A stretch of 64,000 nt of DNA from Agelaius tricolor (lineage: Eukaryota; Chordata; Aves; Passeriformes; Icteridae). The notes below the pieces were generated by a model. The model saw nothing but the letters and a program-made list of their open reading frames with translations. It had not been told where the DNA came from and made no database searches. Shown in pieces: positions 23,737-36,800 of the stretch. The translations under genes and the position numbers were made by a program. The stretch's first letter is position 1. Every line of letters begins with the position of its first letter. The stretch is taken from NCBI GenBank assembly GCA_023055355.1, contig JALJCS010000007.1, positions 3,080,001-3,144,000 of the forward strand, written 5' to 3'.

Positions 23737-25417
23737 TTGTGACCCCCTGGTTGGAGAATGCAGAGTGGACTTTGCAGATTTAGTGATCCCACTGCTGTCC
23801 TCCAAAGGGTGCTACTGAAGATACATGAAATTGAAGATGGAAGTTTCTCTTTGACTGAGGAATGCACATCAACAGGAGGGATCCAGTGGTTGAGGAGCTG
23901 GGGTTTTCCAGCACTTCCCAGAAGGATTCCTGGTCATCAGGGCAGCTATTAACTAGGGAAATTCACACTTTAGGAGAAACCACAGAACACCCAAGAGAGA
24001 GACCACCGTGGGTCGAGGGGAGGAAAATGATAGACCAGGCAAAACTGCCTCTATTTCTTGTGGCCAGTGGCTCTCACAGCTGGATTCTTCCAGCCTTGCC
24101 TCTCCATCATCCCCTGGAGCAGCTCTTCTAGACCATAACCCTGGGTCACTGCTTGGCCAGACACCCTGTTTGCAGCTGAGGACAATACTGAGGATTATTG
24201 CAGAGCGTAGTTTCCCGTGAGTGTGGATCCAATCCTACAGCAACAAATCCAACCTCATGTTACAGCTATGACCTGAGGGACCTGGAGACTTGTCTGCTCT
24301 TGGAAGTGCTGCAGGAAGCAGCTTTGCCTGCTGGGAAGCTCCCAGTGATGTGAGCAGAGCTTCCCCATGGGGATGTTCATGCATCCTGCTGGCTCATGAT
24401 GTGGAAACTGAGCATGCACCCACCACAGAGTATCACAAAGCGAAGATACGAGGACCAGTTCCAGGAATCTGAGGTGAATTTTTGCTGCTTTGGACATTTT
24501 GACCAGATTGGCAGGGGAGGGGAAATTAAAATCCCTCTTGGATCTGAAGCCCGTTGTCATTTTCACTCTGGTGTGGAAAACCACTTGGATTTGAATTCCT
24601 GTTTGTGAATCTTCCCCTTCTCTGGGCAAGAACCAAACCCAGAAGATGCTCATTTCCACAGCCAGGGAGAAGGCAGCCAAATGTGCCTGGGAATGAGTGA
24701 CTTTTCTCAGGAGTTTGTTTTTCCTCCAGAGCTTTCTGCTACCTGGAAATCCTTTTGCTATCTTGGGTGGCAACATGTCAGTACTTCTGTCATCAAGAAG
24801 CAAAAATTCTGGGCAGAAACTTAAATTTGGAAGCTGTCAAAGTCCTTCCATCCCTCACAGGACAGCATTAGAGCTGAGGGTCTGAAACCCTGAGCCAGCT
24901 GGATGAAGAACAACCACCTAATGTGAGCAGATAAGGCACATCTCAGCAACTGCAGCCTTCTCTCATCCAAACTCGTTGGGATGAACTTTTGGAAAGCTGT
25001 GCTAACAGGGTTTGCAGAGAGGTCACTGCTCACTTCATTGAGAACAGAGCTGAGCTCTCCTCAGCCAGATCCTTCTGTGTGAAGCTCATCAAGCAGAATA
25101 AAATCCTGTTCCAATTATGTGCTTTCCATGTGCACAAACCTCCCCCAGGAGCAGCAGTGTCAGCCACAACCTCTCACAATGCAGAGAGCACATTGTGGAG
25201 GGCTTGTACTCAAACCACGGCGTTAACCCGGAGCAGGCTGGGAAAATGGGCTGGGAATTCCTCAGGGTGGCCACTGCTGCAATGTCCACAAAGATGTGAC
25301 AAAAGAAAAAAGGTGGGAAAATGTGTGTTGAGCATGTTGAGAGCACATGTAAGTGGGGAGAGTATGGTGCCTGGTTTTTTGGAGTGTGAAGATTCCTGTC
25401 CCTGTTATTGTCCACAG

Positions 25418-25888
25418 GCCCAGCCCAGGGAGGAGCTGGAGCTGCTGCAGAGAGCCCAGAGGAGGCTCCAGGATGGGCAGAGGGATGGAGCAGCTCTGCT
25501 GGGAGGAAAGGCTGGCACAGCTGGGATTGTTCACCTGCACAGGAGAAGCTTTGGGCTGAGCTCAGGGTGGCCTTGCAGGGCCTGCAGGAGCCCCAGGAAA
25601 GCTGCAGAGAGACAATTTCCAGGGGATGCAGGGACAGCACCCAGGGAATGGCTTCAAACTGCCAGAGGGCAGGGCTGGATGGGATCTTGGCAATGAGGAA
25701 TTGTTCCCTGGCAGGGTGGGCAGGGGCTGGGATGGAATTCCATCCCTGGATCCCTGGCAGTGCCCAAGGCCAGGCTGGACACTGGGGCTGGAGCAGCCTG
25801 GGACAGTGGGAGGTGTCCCTGCCATGGCAGGGGTGGCACTGGATGATTTTTAAGGTCCCTTCCAACCCAAACCATTCTACAATTCCCT
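25418..25888 (+). mobile_element. CR1 LINE fragment with complete 3' end
   Basis: CR1 order is preserved from the RT end to TTTAAGGTCCCTTCCAACCC and ACCATTCTACAATTCCCTG at the 3' tail. It is close in sequence to 10880-11305 in its last 200 bases. Open frames of 160 and 258 codons are artefacts. Confidence 0.9.
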
Positions 25889-28348
25889 GAATTGCATTTC
25901 CTGCAGCATGTCCAGGCCCAGGGTTATACCTTTATTTCATGGGAATCTCTGGAATGAATTTTAACCCTTTCAATTCTGTTTTTATCAAGAAGTTCATCAG
26001 TAAGAATCAGGAGAGTGGTTTGATGAAGAGGTGAATACTCTAAAGCACATGGAAAAAATACAAAAACTAGAGGACTGTCTTCAAATAATTGAAGAAAACA
26101 CAGAGTACATAATGCACAAATATCTGTGTTTACCAAGACAAGGCTCAGCCTTATACATACATTTAGTTGTGTAAAAGCACAAATAAGTGTTTAGCAGTTC
26201 TCAGGTGACACCTCTGCCTGCTCAGGACATCCTGAACTTGTTTTGGGCAAAAACTATTTCTCTGGTTTTTATAACATATGTCAGTTTCTTTATATCCTGA
26301 TTTTTAACTCATAATTTGGAGATTCCCAGGAGCAGAAAAAAAAAGAGATAAGGCTTGAAGAGTGGCTGTGGCTTTTCCTACTCTCACTGCACACATCCTT
26401 CTGAGCTGGACCATGTTCCACATGAGAAACCCAAAGCACTTTTTCAGTAAAATAACTGATTTTTAGATCAAGTTGCAGGTGCAGATTTGATGAGTAGGGC
26501 TAACTTTTCTGCCAGGGATCCAGTTTTATTATTTCTTTTCCTTACTTAACTTCATCCAGAGCCAACATAAAATCTGAAAATGCCCTGAGCAAGCCTCTTA
26601 TCACCATGGGGTTTCCTGCTCAGCTTTATTGAATGGTGAAGTTTGGATCAGTATTTCAACATCTCTAGCCCACACTTTTGAACTCACCCTTGGTTGCTGA
26701 AAGGAAAGAGATTTATAAGCCCTGGTAAATCTGAAGGGAAAAAAAAAAAAAGTGAATTTATGCATTTTGGAGGGTATGAACTGACAAATTAACTTCTCCT
26801 TCTGGCCCACCTCAGCAGCAGTGTGGGAACAGCCCCAGAGCTTGTGGGGATAAGTGACACTTGTTTAAGGTGGAAAACTGTGCAAAGAAAGGTATTTATG
26901 TTTTTAAATCATGCACACAAAGCTTAAAAACTGAACAGCTGTGCATCTTTCAGAGCATATCCTCATATTGTGGTCTTCCAAAGGCCCCTCATACTACAGT
27001 GGATTTCATGGTCACCATGTTCCAAAAATCCTGATTTGGGGGATGTGTGGGAATAGCACATTATTCATTTGTGATTAGGGCAGTTTGTCAAACTTTACCC
27101 AGAAGAAAGAAGGGGAAAGGCCTAATTGGGAATTTTTAATTATGCATAATCCCAGCTAAACATAATTTAACTGGATAGTGGAAGAGAAATCTTGGTATAG
27201 GTGCTTCATGATGAAGCTCTGCAAACAGAACAGCTCATCTGAAAGCAGAAAAAGACCTTCACAGGCATTTTTATATATAAATATAAATATATTTATAGCT
27301 GTTGCCATCTCCCTCATGGTAAATATAGAGAGACACCAGTGCAACAGGTTCATGGATTCAGGGAACAATCCAAGTCGTGTGAAATTCTTTAGTCTATGGC
27401 AAAGTGGAAAAAAAAAATCACCTCTAAGTGTTGCCCTTTTAAATGCAAAACAGCTGCTGCCTACTGGCACTGCCTGAGTGCTGCACTTGACAGCAGAATT
27501 CCAGCTCCTGCTTTCCTCTGGTCACATATCATGGCATTATTAATATCTGTTAATGGCATTTAGATCCCCCTTTAGCAGGGATTTGGCTCTGGCTGGTGTG
27601 TTCCCTGGGGATTTGGGGTGGGATGGGTTTGGTTGGTGAAGGACTCATCCCAATGTTTGATGTGCTCCTTCTCCCAAGGAAAAAGGAAGGAAGTTATCCA
27701 GGCACTGGGGGTGTGCCTGCAGGTGATGCTGAGCTCTCCTGCCCTGCAGCAGCTTGCTGGGATTTGGAATTCCCAGGAATTACAGCATAAGGGCATCAGA
27801 ATTACAGATCCAAGGGCATCACATGAGCCTTTCTAGTCCTGCAGCATCTTCCCTTCCCCTGCTGCTGTTTGCATTCCCAGGGAATCCCATCAAATTCCAG
27901 TACCTGACTCCATCCTGCTCAAATCATCCCTGCCTGTGCTCCCTGTGCAACTGGGAGACAAAAGCACCCAGGCAATCCCAGAAAAAGCCATTAAAGAAAG
28001 GAGTGTTGTGGATAAACACATTGGAAAATTTGGTGGTCAGGGATTTCAGCTGCTGCAGCTCAGTGTGTGACAACCATAACCTGAATTGATTTCAGATGAG
28101 TTTCAATCTCCCTTTTGCCAGCAGGAAAGGGGTAATCAATAATGTTGACTTTTTACCCTTCTTCCTCTTTTCTGAGCATTATACAACCACTCATAACCTT
28201 ATTTATTTAGGAAATAAGGCCTTTCAGGGACTTTGATCAGCTTGGCTGAAGTTTCTTCAAAGATTAACTGACTTCTTTAGAAGTAAATCAGTTTCCTCTG
28301 GAGCAGGTATTTGCTTACCACGTAGCTGGGTGTTGAGAGCTGTGCAGT
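25889..28348. other. Unique DNA, no gene seen
   Basis: No repeat family was recognised. Small open frames (27178-27477, 27754-28089) are unremarkable. Much of this may lie upstream of the first KCNJ15 exon if the promoter candidate is right. Confidence 0.4.
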
Positions 28349-28725
28349 TATAAAGTTTGCTGGGCTCAGCTGTAGATTTCCTTAACACACACTGCTGACA
28401 TCACTGAGTCTCCTCTCGGACTCTTTTTCTTTTTTTTTTCTTTTTTTTTTCCTCTCTTTCTCCCTCCCTCCCTCTCCTCCCTCCCTCTCTCCAGTTTCTT
28501 TATTCAGGTAATTCCAACTCAGGCTTATTTCAACTTGTTTTTTGACTGACAGCGAGGGAAGGGAGACTCTCTGAGGGGTTTGTTTTGTGCTGGATTTTTG
28601 GGGTTTTTTTTCTTTAAATGCACACATGCTTTATTGAAAAGCCGCCCAACCTTCTATAAAAAAGATTGTTTGACTTGTCATGACGATAACATCTAGTAAG
28701 GAATCTGAACATTGCTCTTTTACAG
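28349..28725 (+). promoter_or_regulatory. Candidate upstream promoter and first non-coding exon, possibly of KCNJ15
   Basis: A TATA-like TATAAAG lies at 28349-28355. It is followed by a 72-base pure pyrimidine tract (28421-28492) and a consensus 5' splice site, ACAG|GTAAGAGG, with the exon edge at 28725. The stretch is free of recognisable repeats and has the same orientation as KCNJ15, 20.7 kb upstream of its coding exon. This is inference from motifs alone. A second reading is possible: the pyrimidine tract ends in CCAG (28494) and a GTAATT donor follows at 28508, which would define a 13-base microexon. Confidence 0.25.
28421..28492. repeat. 72-base pure pyrimidine tract
   Basis: T-runs followed by CCCT/CTCC repeats without a single purine. 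It could be a promoter-proximal GAGA-type tract or a strong splice polypyrimidine tract (CCAG follows at 28491-28494). Confidence 0.9.
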
Positions 28726-30619
28726 GTAAGAGGTATTTGTCAAAAATCCATACATGCTTAGCAGTGCTTTGGGAGCTGTGTGGAGCTGGAAGCTAAGGAG
28801 TAGGTGCTTTTCCTATTTTTTCCTATATTTTGCTAGTTTAAGGATTTAGAAACTGTGTGTAAGAGAAAAAATGTTTTTATAAAATTGTGCCTTTTTCTGG
28901 ATTTTGACATAGAGGCAGCTCAGCGATTAAGCAAAAGCTGTCACGGTTTGGTCTTTCCACTGATGCAAAGCACTGAATGTGGGGTTTGTAATGCTTGGGG
29001 TTGGGATTTTTATATGTTGGGGAGGGGGACAGATGCTGAACCTGTCTTTGTCACTGTTTGCCTGCCAGGATTTTTTCCCTGTAGAAATCCAGAGTGCTGT
29101 TTAGAGTGTTGGAATCAGAACTTTCAGCCAGCCCTTGCTCTTTTTTCCAGTGCAGAAATCAGTTTTCATTGGCATGGTGGGAAAACCTGCCTGGAACTTT
29201 CTCCTGTCCCTGTTACCTTTGTGTATAAGAAAAGAGAATGTCAGTTTTCTGTGGAAGGTGTAAAGAATGCAAACATGTCTGAGTTGGAGAACTTCAGGCA
29301 TTGTCTTCCAACTTTTGCCTGCGTCTTCTTCACACAACTTGTTTACGACAGCTCTGGCTTCTCCTCAGAATCACAATCAAAGCCTGTGGTGCAAATTCCC
29401 CTTTTCTACTGCCTCCCTTTTTATTTTCACACTGGGATGGTGCTGCAGTGAGAGTTACAGATAAAATCTCCTTTTCTCCATGAGGTGCTGGTTGTGAAGA
29501 GGAACAAAGCTGGCTTTCCTTTGTGACCCAGGAGTATCCACAGCACATTTAACTCACCTTGTTCCCTCCTATATTGTATTTAGAGGCATTTCCAGGGTCT
29601 TTCTGGTCACAGTGCCTGTGTATTTACCTACCAAGTCTGTGTTTCCTTGTGATTTATTTTTTAATTGAGGGGGAAGGAGAAGATATGCTGCTAAAGAAAT
29701 GTCTTCTTTATTTCCCTGTTTGTAAAATGTCACAATGCTCTCTGCACTCCCTAATAACCAGCTAACAGGAGGGAGGAAGCAAACCTGGAGTGTAACACGG
29801 TGCTGCTTGTACAGAACAAGCTGGCATCACTTTTATAACGCAGAGTTGTAGACCAGACCAAAAACTTCCCCAGGAATTTCATCCCAGTAAATGAGGCATG
29901 GCCTAGAGACAAAAACAGCAGCAGATGACTTGGGCTTCAGTCTTCCAATGTACATACAATAATTCAGTCTGTTACTTTTTATAGAATTTCAAATGAAAGC
30001 AAAGAGTTCTTTTTTATCCTGGCTCCTCATGCAATGAAGCAAACAAACCATTAGCCCACAGCTAATGCTGCTAATTGCAGCTGAATTTTTTATTGATTTA
30101 TCCAGATTTCATTTAAGCTGTCTGGAATATTATTTTTGCCTCCTGTCCTCTTTCCCTTTCCTCAGACATAGAGTCCACAGAGTCAGGCTGTGTTCTTTGG
30201 GAACAGGTGGAGACCAAGGCTGGGAAGGACTAAGAAAAATAGGAATGTTACTGTTTTACACGCTGAAACTCAGAGCATTTTGAAATAAATTTTGATTCAC
30301 GTTTCCTTGATTCAAGGTAAAACAAGGCAGGTTTTGGGGTGATGCCTTTTTGGTTTGTTTGCTTGGCAGAGGGAAAAGTCTTTACCTTTAGAAAATTCTA
30401 AGTCTTTACCTGTATGAAAATTATAAAAATCATTGATTATTGCATGAAACAGTTAAAATCAACTTTGTAAATTTACTAGAAAGGAATTTACTAAATGCCA
30501 AATATCTGAAAGCTGAGCTGTCCTTAACCCCTTGGGGTGAGAGAAGTCATGAATGACTTGAGTGAGTTATTACAGGCTTGAGCATCATTTCAGCATTCAG
30601 TGTGTCTGGATGTGTTTGT
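28726..30619. other. Unique DNA, possible KCNJ15 first intron
   Basis: Follows the candidate 5' splice site. It contains an unusually long open frame in unique sequence (28855-29451, 198 codons, + strand), discussed in the findings. No repeat was recognised. Confidence 0.35.
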
Positions 30620-31443
30620 TAGTATGGCAAAGGGCTTGGGGTTAATATGGCAAAGAGTTTGGTGTTAATATGGTAAAGAGCTTGGTGTTATTATGGTAAA
30701 GGGCTTAGTGTTAATGTGGTAAAGAGTTTGGTGTTAATATGATAGATTTTGGTGTTAATATGGTAAAGAACTCGATGTTAATATGGTATAGAGTGGCAAA
30801 GAGTTTGGTGTTAATATGGTTTTAATATGTTAATATGGTAAAAAACTTGATATGGTAAAGAATATGTTAATATGGTAAAGAACTTGATGTTAATATGGTA
30901 TAAAGTGGCAGAGAATTTAGTGTTAATATGGCAAAGGGCTTGGTTGTAATATGGTAAAGAGTTTGGTGTTAATATGGTAAAGAACTTGATGATAGTGTGG
31001 TAAAGAACTTGATGTTAAAGTGACAAATATCTAGGTGTTAATATGGCAAATAACTTGATGCTAATGTGGTAAAGGGCTTAGTGTTAACGTGGTAAAGAGT
31101 TTGGTGTTAATATGGTAAAGAGTTTGGTGCTAAAGAACTTGGTGTTAATATGGTAAAGGACTTGGTGTTAATATGGTGAAGAACTTGATGTTAATATTAA
31201 AGTGGAAAAGAATTTGGTGTTAACATGGTAAAGGGCTTGGTGGTAATATGGTAAAGAGTTTGGTGCTAATATGACAAAGAAATTGGAGTTAATATGGCAA
31301 ATAACTTGATGTGGTAAAGGGCTTGGTAGTAATATGGTAAAGAATTTGGTGTTAATATGGAAAAGAACTTGGTGGTAATAGAGCAAAGGGCTTGGTGTTA
31401 ATGTGGAAAAAAAGCCTGGTGTTAATATGGAAAAGAATTTGGC
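30620..31443. repeat. Degenerate 23-bp AT-rich minisatellite (824 bp)
   Basis: Units follow the pattern TTAATATGG, then T/C AAAG, then a G/A-rich link to TTGGTG. They repeat about every 23 bp, roughly 36 times, with many substitutions and some truncated units. The minus-strand open frame at 31168-31458 is a translation of this repeat. Confidence 0.93.
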
Positions 31444-32807
31444 AAAAATCGTGTGCATGTTCGTGGAGTCGGCAGGGGAGAAGCAGCTCCCAGGGACTGG
31501 CTGTGCATGAACTGAATCTCCTGCTCACTCTGCCTGTCTGTGCTGTGAAATGCACGTGGATCCATCACAAACCAGAGCATCTCTGCCTCCTCCCAAGAGC
31601 AGGAGAATGTCCTGTGTGCCCAGGGCAGGGAATTGTCTTTGTGGCCAGCACACCCTGGGGTTCACAGCAAGGCAGAGCTCGTGCCCAGGCAGAAAGGGAA
31701 CGAGATGTGACAGGAGTGAAGCTTTAGGTGTTGACACCCTTCACCAGACAAATATTGCTTGGAAATGATGAGGATTTTTGGGGTAATCCTGCAGTTCCGG
31801 GATAAATCTGCAGATTTTTGGGACCTCTGCAGTTCTTTACACCCACTGGGGAAAAAGAGGTTTGGCAAATTTCATCTTCCAGCAGAGACTTCTGCAAACC
31901 TTCTGCTGGAAGTCAGTTCTGCTGACTCTGGTGAAAGTGAAGTTCTGGGACAAGGGTTGGGCCCATCTAAAATCATATTTGGCTCCTTTCTGGTTGGTTT
32001 TTCTCATGGAGATCCTCAGCTGGATTTGTCTGTCCTCAGAGAGCCACTTTCTCTTTGTCATGACTCAAAAATCATAAAATAAAATAAATTTTGACTGGGC
32101 CAATAGTACAACCTGATCAGATTAATTTAATCACCATTGTTTACATGAGGGTTTCACTGTTGGTTCAGTCTGGTTTCAGATCATGAACTTATCTGAAGTT
32201 AGCACTTTTGCACTGAAAATATATAATAAAAATGGTTATCTGTTCAATATATTACCATAATCTGTAGGGAAGGAATATATATAAAAATACATCTACCTAG
32301 ATGACTTTAAAGGATATATTCTTAGCATGAACTGATGAAGAGAAATTTCAAAATTTCCCCTTTTCCTCTCTAGAACTACTCAGCCTGACAAAAACGTATA
32401 ATAAAATAGATACAGATAAAATAAAATAAAATAAATTCAAATAAAATAAAATTTAAAAAAACAGAATAAATAGGATAAAAGGTAGGTTTACATTTTGACA
32501 AGTGAATAAATATTCCTGGTTAAATTATTTTAATTTCATTTTTAATTTCCCAAGGAAAATGGCAACTAGACAAATGTTTTTGTGATTTTTCTGACCTTGT
32601 CTGTGAAATTTCCCCAAAGTTTTGCCACCAACTAATTCTGGTTTGGCTTTTTGCTCTTTATCAGTTGATCACTGGCTCTCATCTTGCTAAATAAATGGCA
32701 GGTGAACCATGGTGAAAAGGAGAGGAGGATTCAAAATCCTGCCATGAAAAGGGGAAACTTTGAAAGAAGCAGCAGTGCCAGAGGTGTAGGATGTGGGTTG
32801 TTCATAT
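31444..32807. other. Unique DNA with an AAAAT-rich patch
   Basis: No gene was recognised. About 32398-32480 is AAAAT/AAATAA low-complexity sequence. Confidence 0.45.
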
Positions 32808-33100
32808 TTTCATAGAATTCCCAGAATCCCTGGGTTGGAAGAGACCTTCAAGGCCATCGAGTCCAAGCCAGCCCCAACCCCTCAACTGAACCCTGGCACC
32901 CAGTGCCACATCCAGGCTTTGTTAAACACACCCAGGCATGGGGACTCCACCACCTCCCCGGGCAGCCATTCCAGAACTTTCTCACCCTTGCTGGAAAAAC
33001 CTTTTCCCTGCTCTCCAGCCTGGATTTCCCTTGGTGCAGCTCGAGGCTGTGTGCTCTGGTTGTGTCAGTGCTGCTGGAGAAAGAGCCCAGCCCCACTTTA
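32808..33100 (-). mobile_element. CR1 LINE 3' fragment
   Basis: The reverse complement gives the CR1 3' end with GGCCTTGAAGGTCTCTTCC and CCAGGGATTCTGGGAATTC. It lies head to head (5' to 5') with the + strand CR1 that starts at about 33125. Confidence 0.9.
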
Positions 33101-33124
33101 GGATTTTGGAATTGCACAGATAAA

Positions 33125-33825
33125 AACATTGGGGGTGCTGGGGACAGGGGCTGGACATGAGCCCAGGGGTGCCCAGGGGGACAAGAGGCCCCTGGCAGCT
33201 GGGCTGGATGAGGAATTGTGTGTGCAGCAGGAGCAGGGCAGGGATTGTCCCTCTGTGCTGGCTCTGAGAGCCCCTCCAGGGCTGGGCCCAGTTCTGCTCC
33301 TGCAGGAGAGCCCTGGAGGGGCTGGAGCGTGTCCAGGGCAGGGAACGGAGCTGGGCAGGGGCTGGAGAATCCCTGAGGGAGCTGGGCAGGGGCTGGAGAA
33401 TCCCTGAGGGAGCTGGGCAGGGGCTGGAGCCCCAGGAGGGGCTGAGGGAGCTGGGCAGGGGCTGAGGCTGGAGCAAAGGAGGCTCAGGGGGCCCTTGTGG
33501 CTCTGCACAAGTCCCTGCCAGGAGGGCACAGCCGGGGGGGTCGGGCTCTGCTGCCCTGTCCCAAGGGGAAGGAGGAGGGGAAATGGCCTCAAATGGCACC
33601 AGCGCAGGCTCAGGTTGGAGATTGGGACAGAAAATTTCCCTGGCAGAGTGGCCAGGCCTTGGGCTGAGCTGCCCAGGGAGGTTTGGAGTCACTGGAATTG
33701 TCCCAGAGCAGTCTGGATGTGGCCTTGGGGACAGGGACTGGGGTGATGCTGGTGGGGCTGGGGTGGCACTGGATGGTCCTGAAGGGACCTTCCCACCTTG
33801 ATGATTCTGGGATTCTGTGATCATG
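33125..33825 (+). mobile_element. CR1 LINE fragment with internal repeat
   Basis: Same subfamily as 14701-15415, from CCCTGGCAGCTGGGCTGGATG through the RT end to GATTCTGGGATTCTGTGATC. It contains four GAGCTGGGCAGGGGCTGG units (about 33345-33470). Confidence 0.9.
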
Positions 33826-36800
33826 GATAAGGGAGCCTTTTAAACCTTCAGGCTTGAGGAATCCATATTTTGTTGAGGGTGGTTGTGACAGTTTCTGTGT
33901 TGACAGGGATAACCAAGCTGACCTGTGACAGGGAATGTCACAGCCAAGAACCTTTAAAACAGAGCAGACATATCCTACACCCTATTTTAGTTCCTAGATG
34001 GGTTGTTTTTATTTAAGAAACTTGTTCATAACCTTCAGTGCATAATTTGCATTTTTTACAACAACTAAACCATGTGTGTGATGGACAGGCACATCATGGT
34101 GTGTGATCTCATCTGGGATCCCTCATAGCTCAGCACTTCCCATGGGATTTCACCTGAAATGCTTCAGCAGTACAACTCAGACTGACCTGTATTTATTTAG
34201 GATATTCCAACCTCAAGTGCACACCTGTACCAGGTAATTAACATTTGTAATTCTCATCCTTCCAGGAGGAGAGGGGTACCTTCACATGCACTGCAACAGT
34301 TGATTTTCATGGAATAAATAAACTTGGCAGCTTTCAAAAGCTCTGGCCTTGCTTTAGAGGTGCAAGGAAAAGACAATTTCAGCTGTTTAAAAGTTCAAGG
34401 TCTGGTCTCAGGTAATCAGGCACTGCAGGTGTCAAGGTATTCCAGGTTTCTATCCTGGAAAAATGCATGCTTCCAAGGAAATAAATCACTTATTATCCAT
34501 GCTGAACATAGCCTACAGTCAGAACAAATTATTTCTCACAGCAGAGCAGGTCCTCAACACACTTTGCAGTCAGATGAGGAAAGAGGAAAACTTTGGATCT
34601 GCTGTAAATTATTTCAGATCTAACAGTGAAGGACACACAGGAGGAACTTTGTAGGTGAACACAATGATGGGGAGAAGCTTGTGGAAGTTGTATCTCACAC
34701 AGGTGGATTTTCAGGACGTGGGAATTTTATTTATGTCACATGGGAAGCTATTGTGGAATGGGAGAAGTCTAAACCAGGAAAGGAGCAAAAAAACAAAACA
34801 AAAACCCAGGGATTGATTTGAGGACAAAGAGGAATGAGATGCCAACAAAGAGCAGAAGAAAGCAGAGCTATGGGGGTCAGGGCAGCAGCTGTGGAAAGGT
34901 TAGACTGTGACCCTTAGGGGTATAAAGAAGTGAAAGATGTGTTTGAATTAATGATGAAGAAATTAAAATGGTCAAAATAGCAGAAAGGAAATAAGATTTT
35001 TTTATCCCAGAATTTTGGAGTGGGTCAGATGAGAAGGACTGTGAGCAGGAGGAGTGTTGGGAAATGTTAATTAATAAACTGGAACTCTGGACTGGAAGAA
35101 AAGGTGGATTTTGGAGATGCTGTGGCACCAAGCTGCCTGCAGACCAGAAGTCTGAGCTGTACAGCTAAGGGAGCAAGGGAGCAGCTTTTCACAGAGAGTT
35201 TTTACTTTTGGGAAAGGCTGGTTTTGACAGGGTGTCACCAGAACAGGGAATGGAGGAGTTTTCTGCTCTGCCACTGAGCTGCCACCTGGACTTTCAGCAA
35301 TGCCATGATCTTAACCCCTTCTGAAATCTGCTGCAATTGGAGATATTCACAGCCCTGCTTTTTGCAACCACTTATCTTCAGCACTTACCTACAAAATATG
35401 AATTCTGTTCAAACAGCACTAAAATAGAATATGGACAGCACTAAAATAACACAGAAAGGTCTACCAGTTACACATTTCCCATCAAGTGTGTTTTCCAATG
35501 AAAATGGAGGCTTTATTAAATGTTACAGGAAAAGTACAGAGGGTTAGAGATCAAAAAGGTTGATTTTTCCACTGGATGAATGATCTCTTGGGGGAGATGC
35601 AGTTGATTTCCTCATTCCCCAGTTATTCTTTGTGCCTAAACTAAATTTCCATTGATGCATCGAGCCTTATTACAAGGCGACAGAAAATAATTGGGGAACG
35701 GTGGTATTTTTTGTTCTCATAAATCAGGCAGCTTGGAAAACATCAAAGTGCCTCCTGAAACCCACAGCATCTGTAAAACTCACAGAAAAACAAGGTAGAG
35801 GAGCTGCTGAGCGTTGTAAAAATAAGTTTGCGGTGTCCTGAGCGCAGTCGGAAAAAATTCTCCACAGAGCAGGAACAATGTTCTATTCAGCCTGATGGCT
35901 CCAGTGATCAAAGCTGGACCTTCCCAACTGTAAAAGATTGCAGGAGCTTTGGAGATGACATGGGATCATAAAGGAGCAGCCATAAAGATAAGGGATGTGT
36001 AAATAAATCAGGAAATCAGGCTCCTTTGAGGGTAAGGAAACGCAGGGGCTTTGAAAAGCAGCGTGAGATTTTTTTTCTCTTGTTTGGGCACATTATCACT
36101 GCTTTTATGGAGGTTCCTAAGAAACTGTGAGGAAAAGAAAAAGGAGGAGGGAATTGTGTTCCCAGATCCCAACGACCAGGACAGGCTGTGTCCCTCCAAG
36201 TGTCACTTGTCACCAACCCAACCCACGTGGTCCTTACAGTTGGCTGAGACTTTTCAACCATAAGCTTCATGGGCTGAAAATGCAGGTTTAGATTTAAAAC
36301 AAACAAACAAACAAACAAAAACCAAAAACAAACAAACAAACAAAAAAAACCAAACACGATTTTGAACAGTAAAAAAATTGTATTTTGGCTTTGTGGAAGC
36401 AGGATGTCACAATCTGTCACTCCAAGGAATGTTTTGTTCCTCACCTGATTTAAATGAGTCACATCTGTACATCTGTGCAAACCTCAAAAGGAAAGGCTCA
36501 GTTTTGGTTTGACCAAACAGCCAGAATGACCTTTTTTATGCTTTGTTGTTTTCTTTTTTTTTTCCTTTTTTTTTTTTTTTTTTGACAGAAAAGTTGAAAC
36601 TTAGGGTTTTTTTTTTCTTTTTTTTCCCCCTTTTTTTAAAATTTTGTTTTGATATTTTTGGTTTGGCGAGAAAATCCAAAAACATTGATGTGCACCAGTA
36701 CTTTCATGCTATTTCCTCCCTTTCAGAAGCCACAGTCTCTGCAGCAGACTGAGGGGTCTGTGTCATGGAAATTGGCAGGGATCAAGCAATTTGGGAGAGC

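Larger units (their letters stand above)
21786..25417. other. Unique DNA with one local duplication, no supported gene
   Basis: No dispersed element was recognised. A minus-strand open frame of 182 codons (24255-24803) has no domain I recognise and no splice or promoter context. The duplication at 23556-23673 is listed separately. Confidence 0.45.

Noticed and set aside
24255..24803. 182-codon minus-strand frame
   Set aside because: No family resemblance and no regulatory context; shorter open frames on the other strand overlap it.
31168..31458. Repetitive Phe/Ser/Thr/His protein on the minus strand
   Set aside because: It is a direct translation of the 23-bp minisatellite.
32982..33824. 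280-codon minus-strand frame
   Set aside because: It spans two CR1 copies of opposite orientation; the antisense of GC-rich CR1 is often stop-poor.
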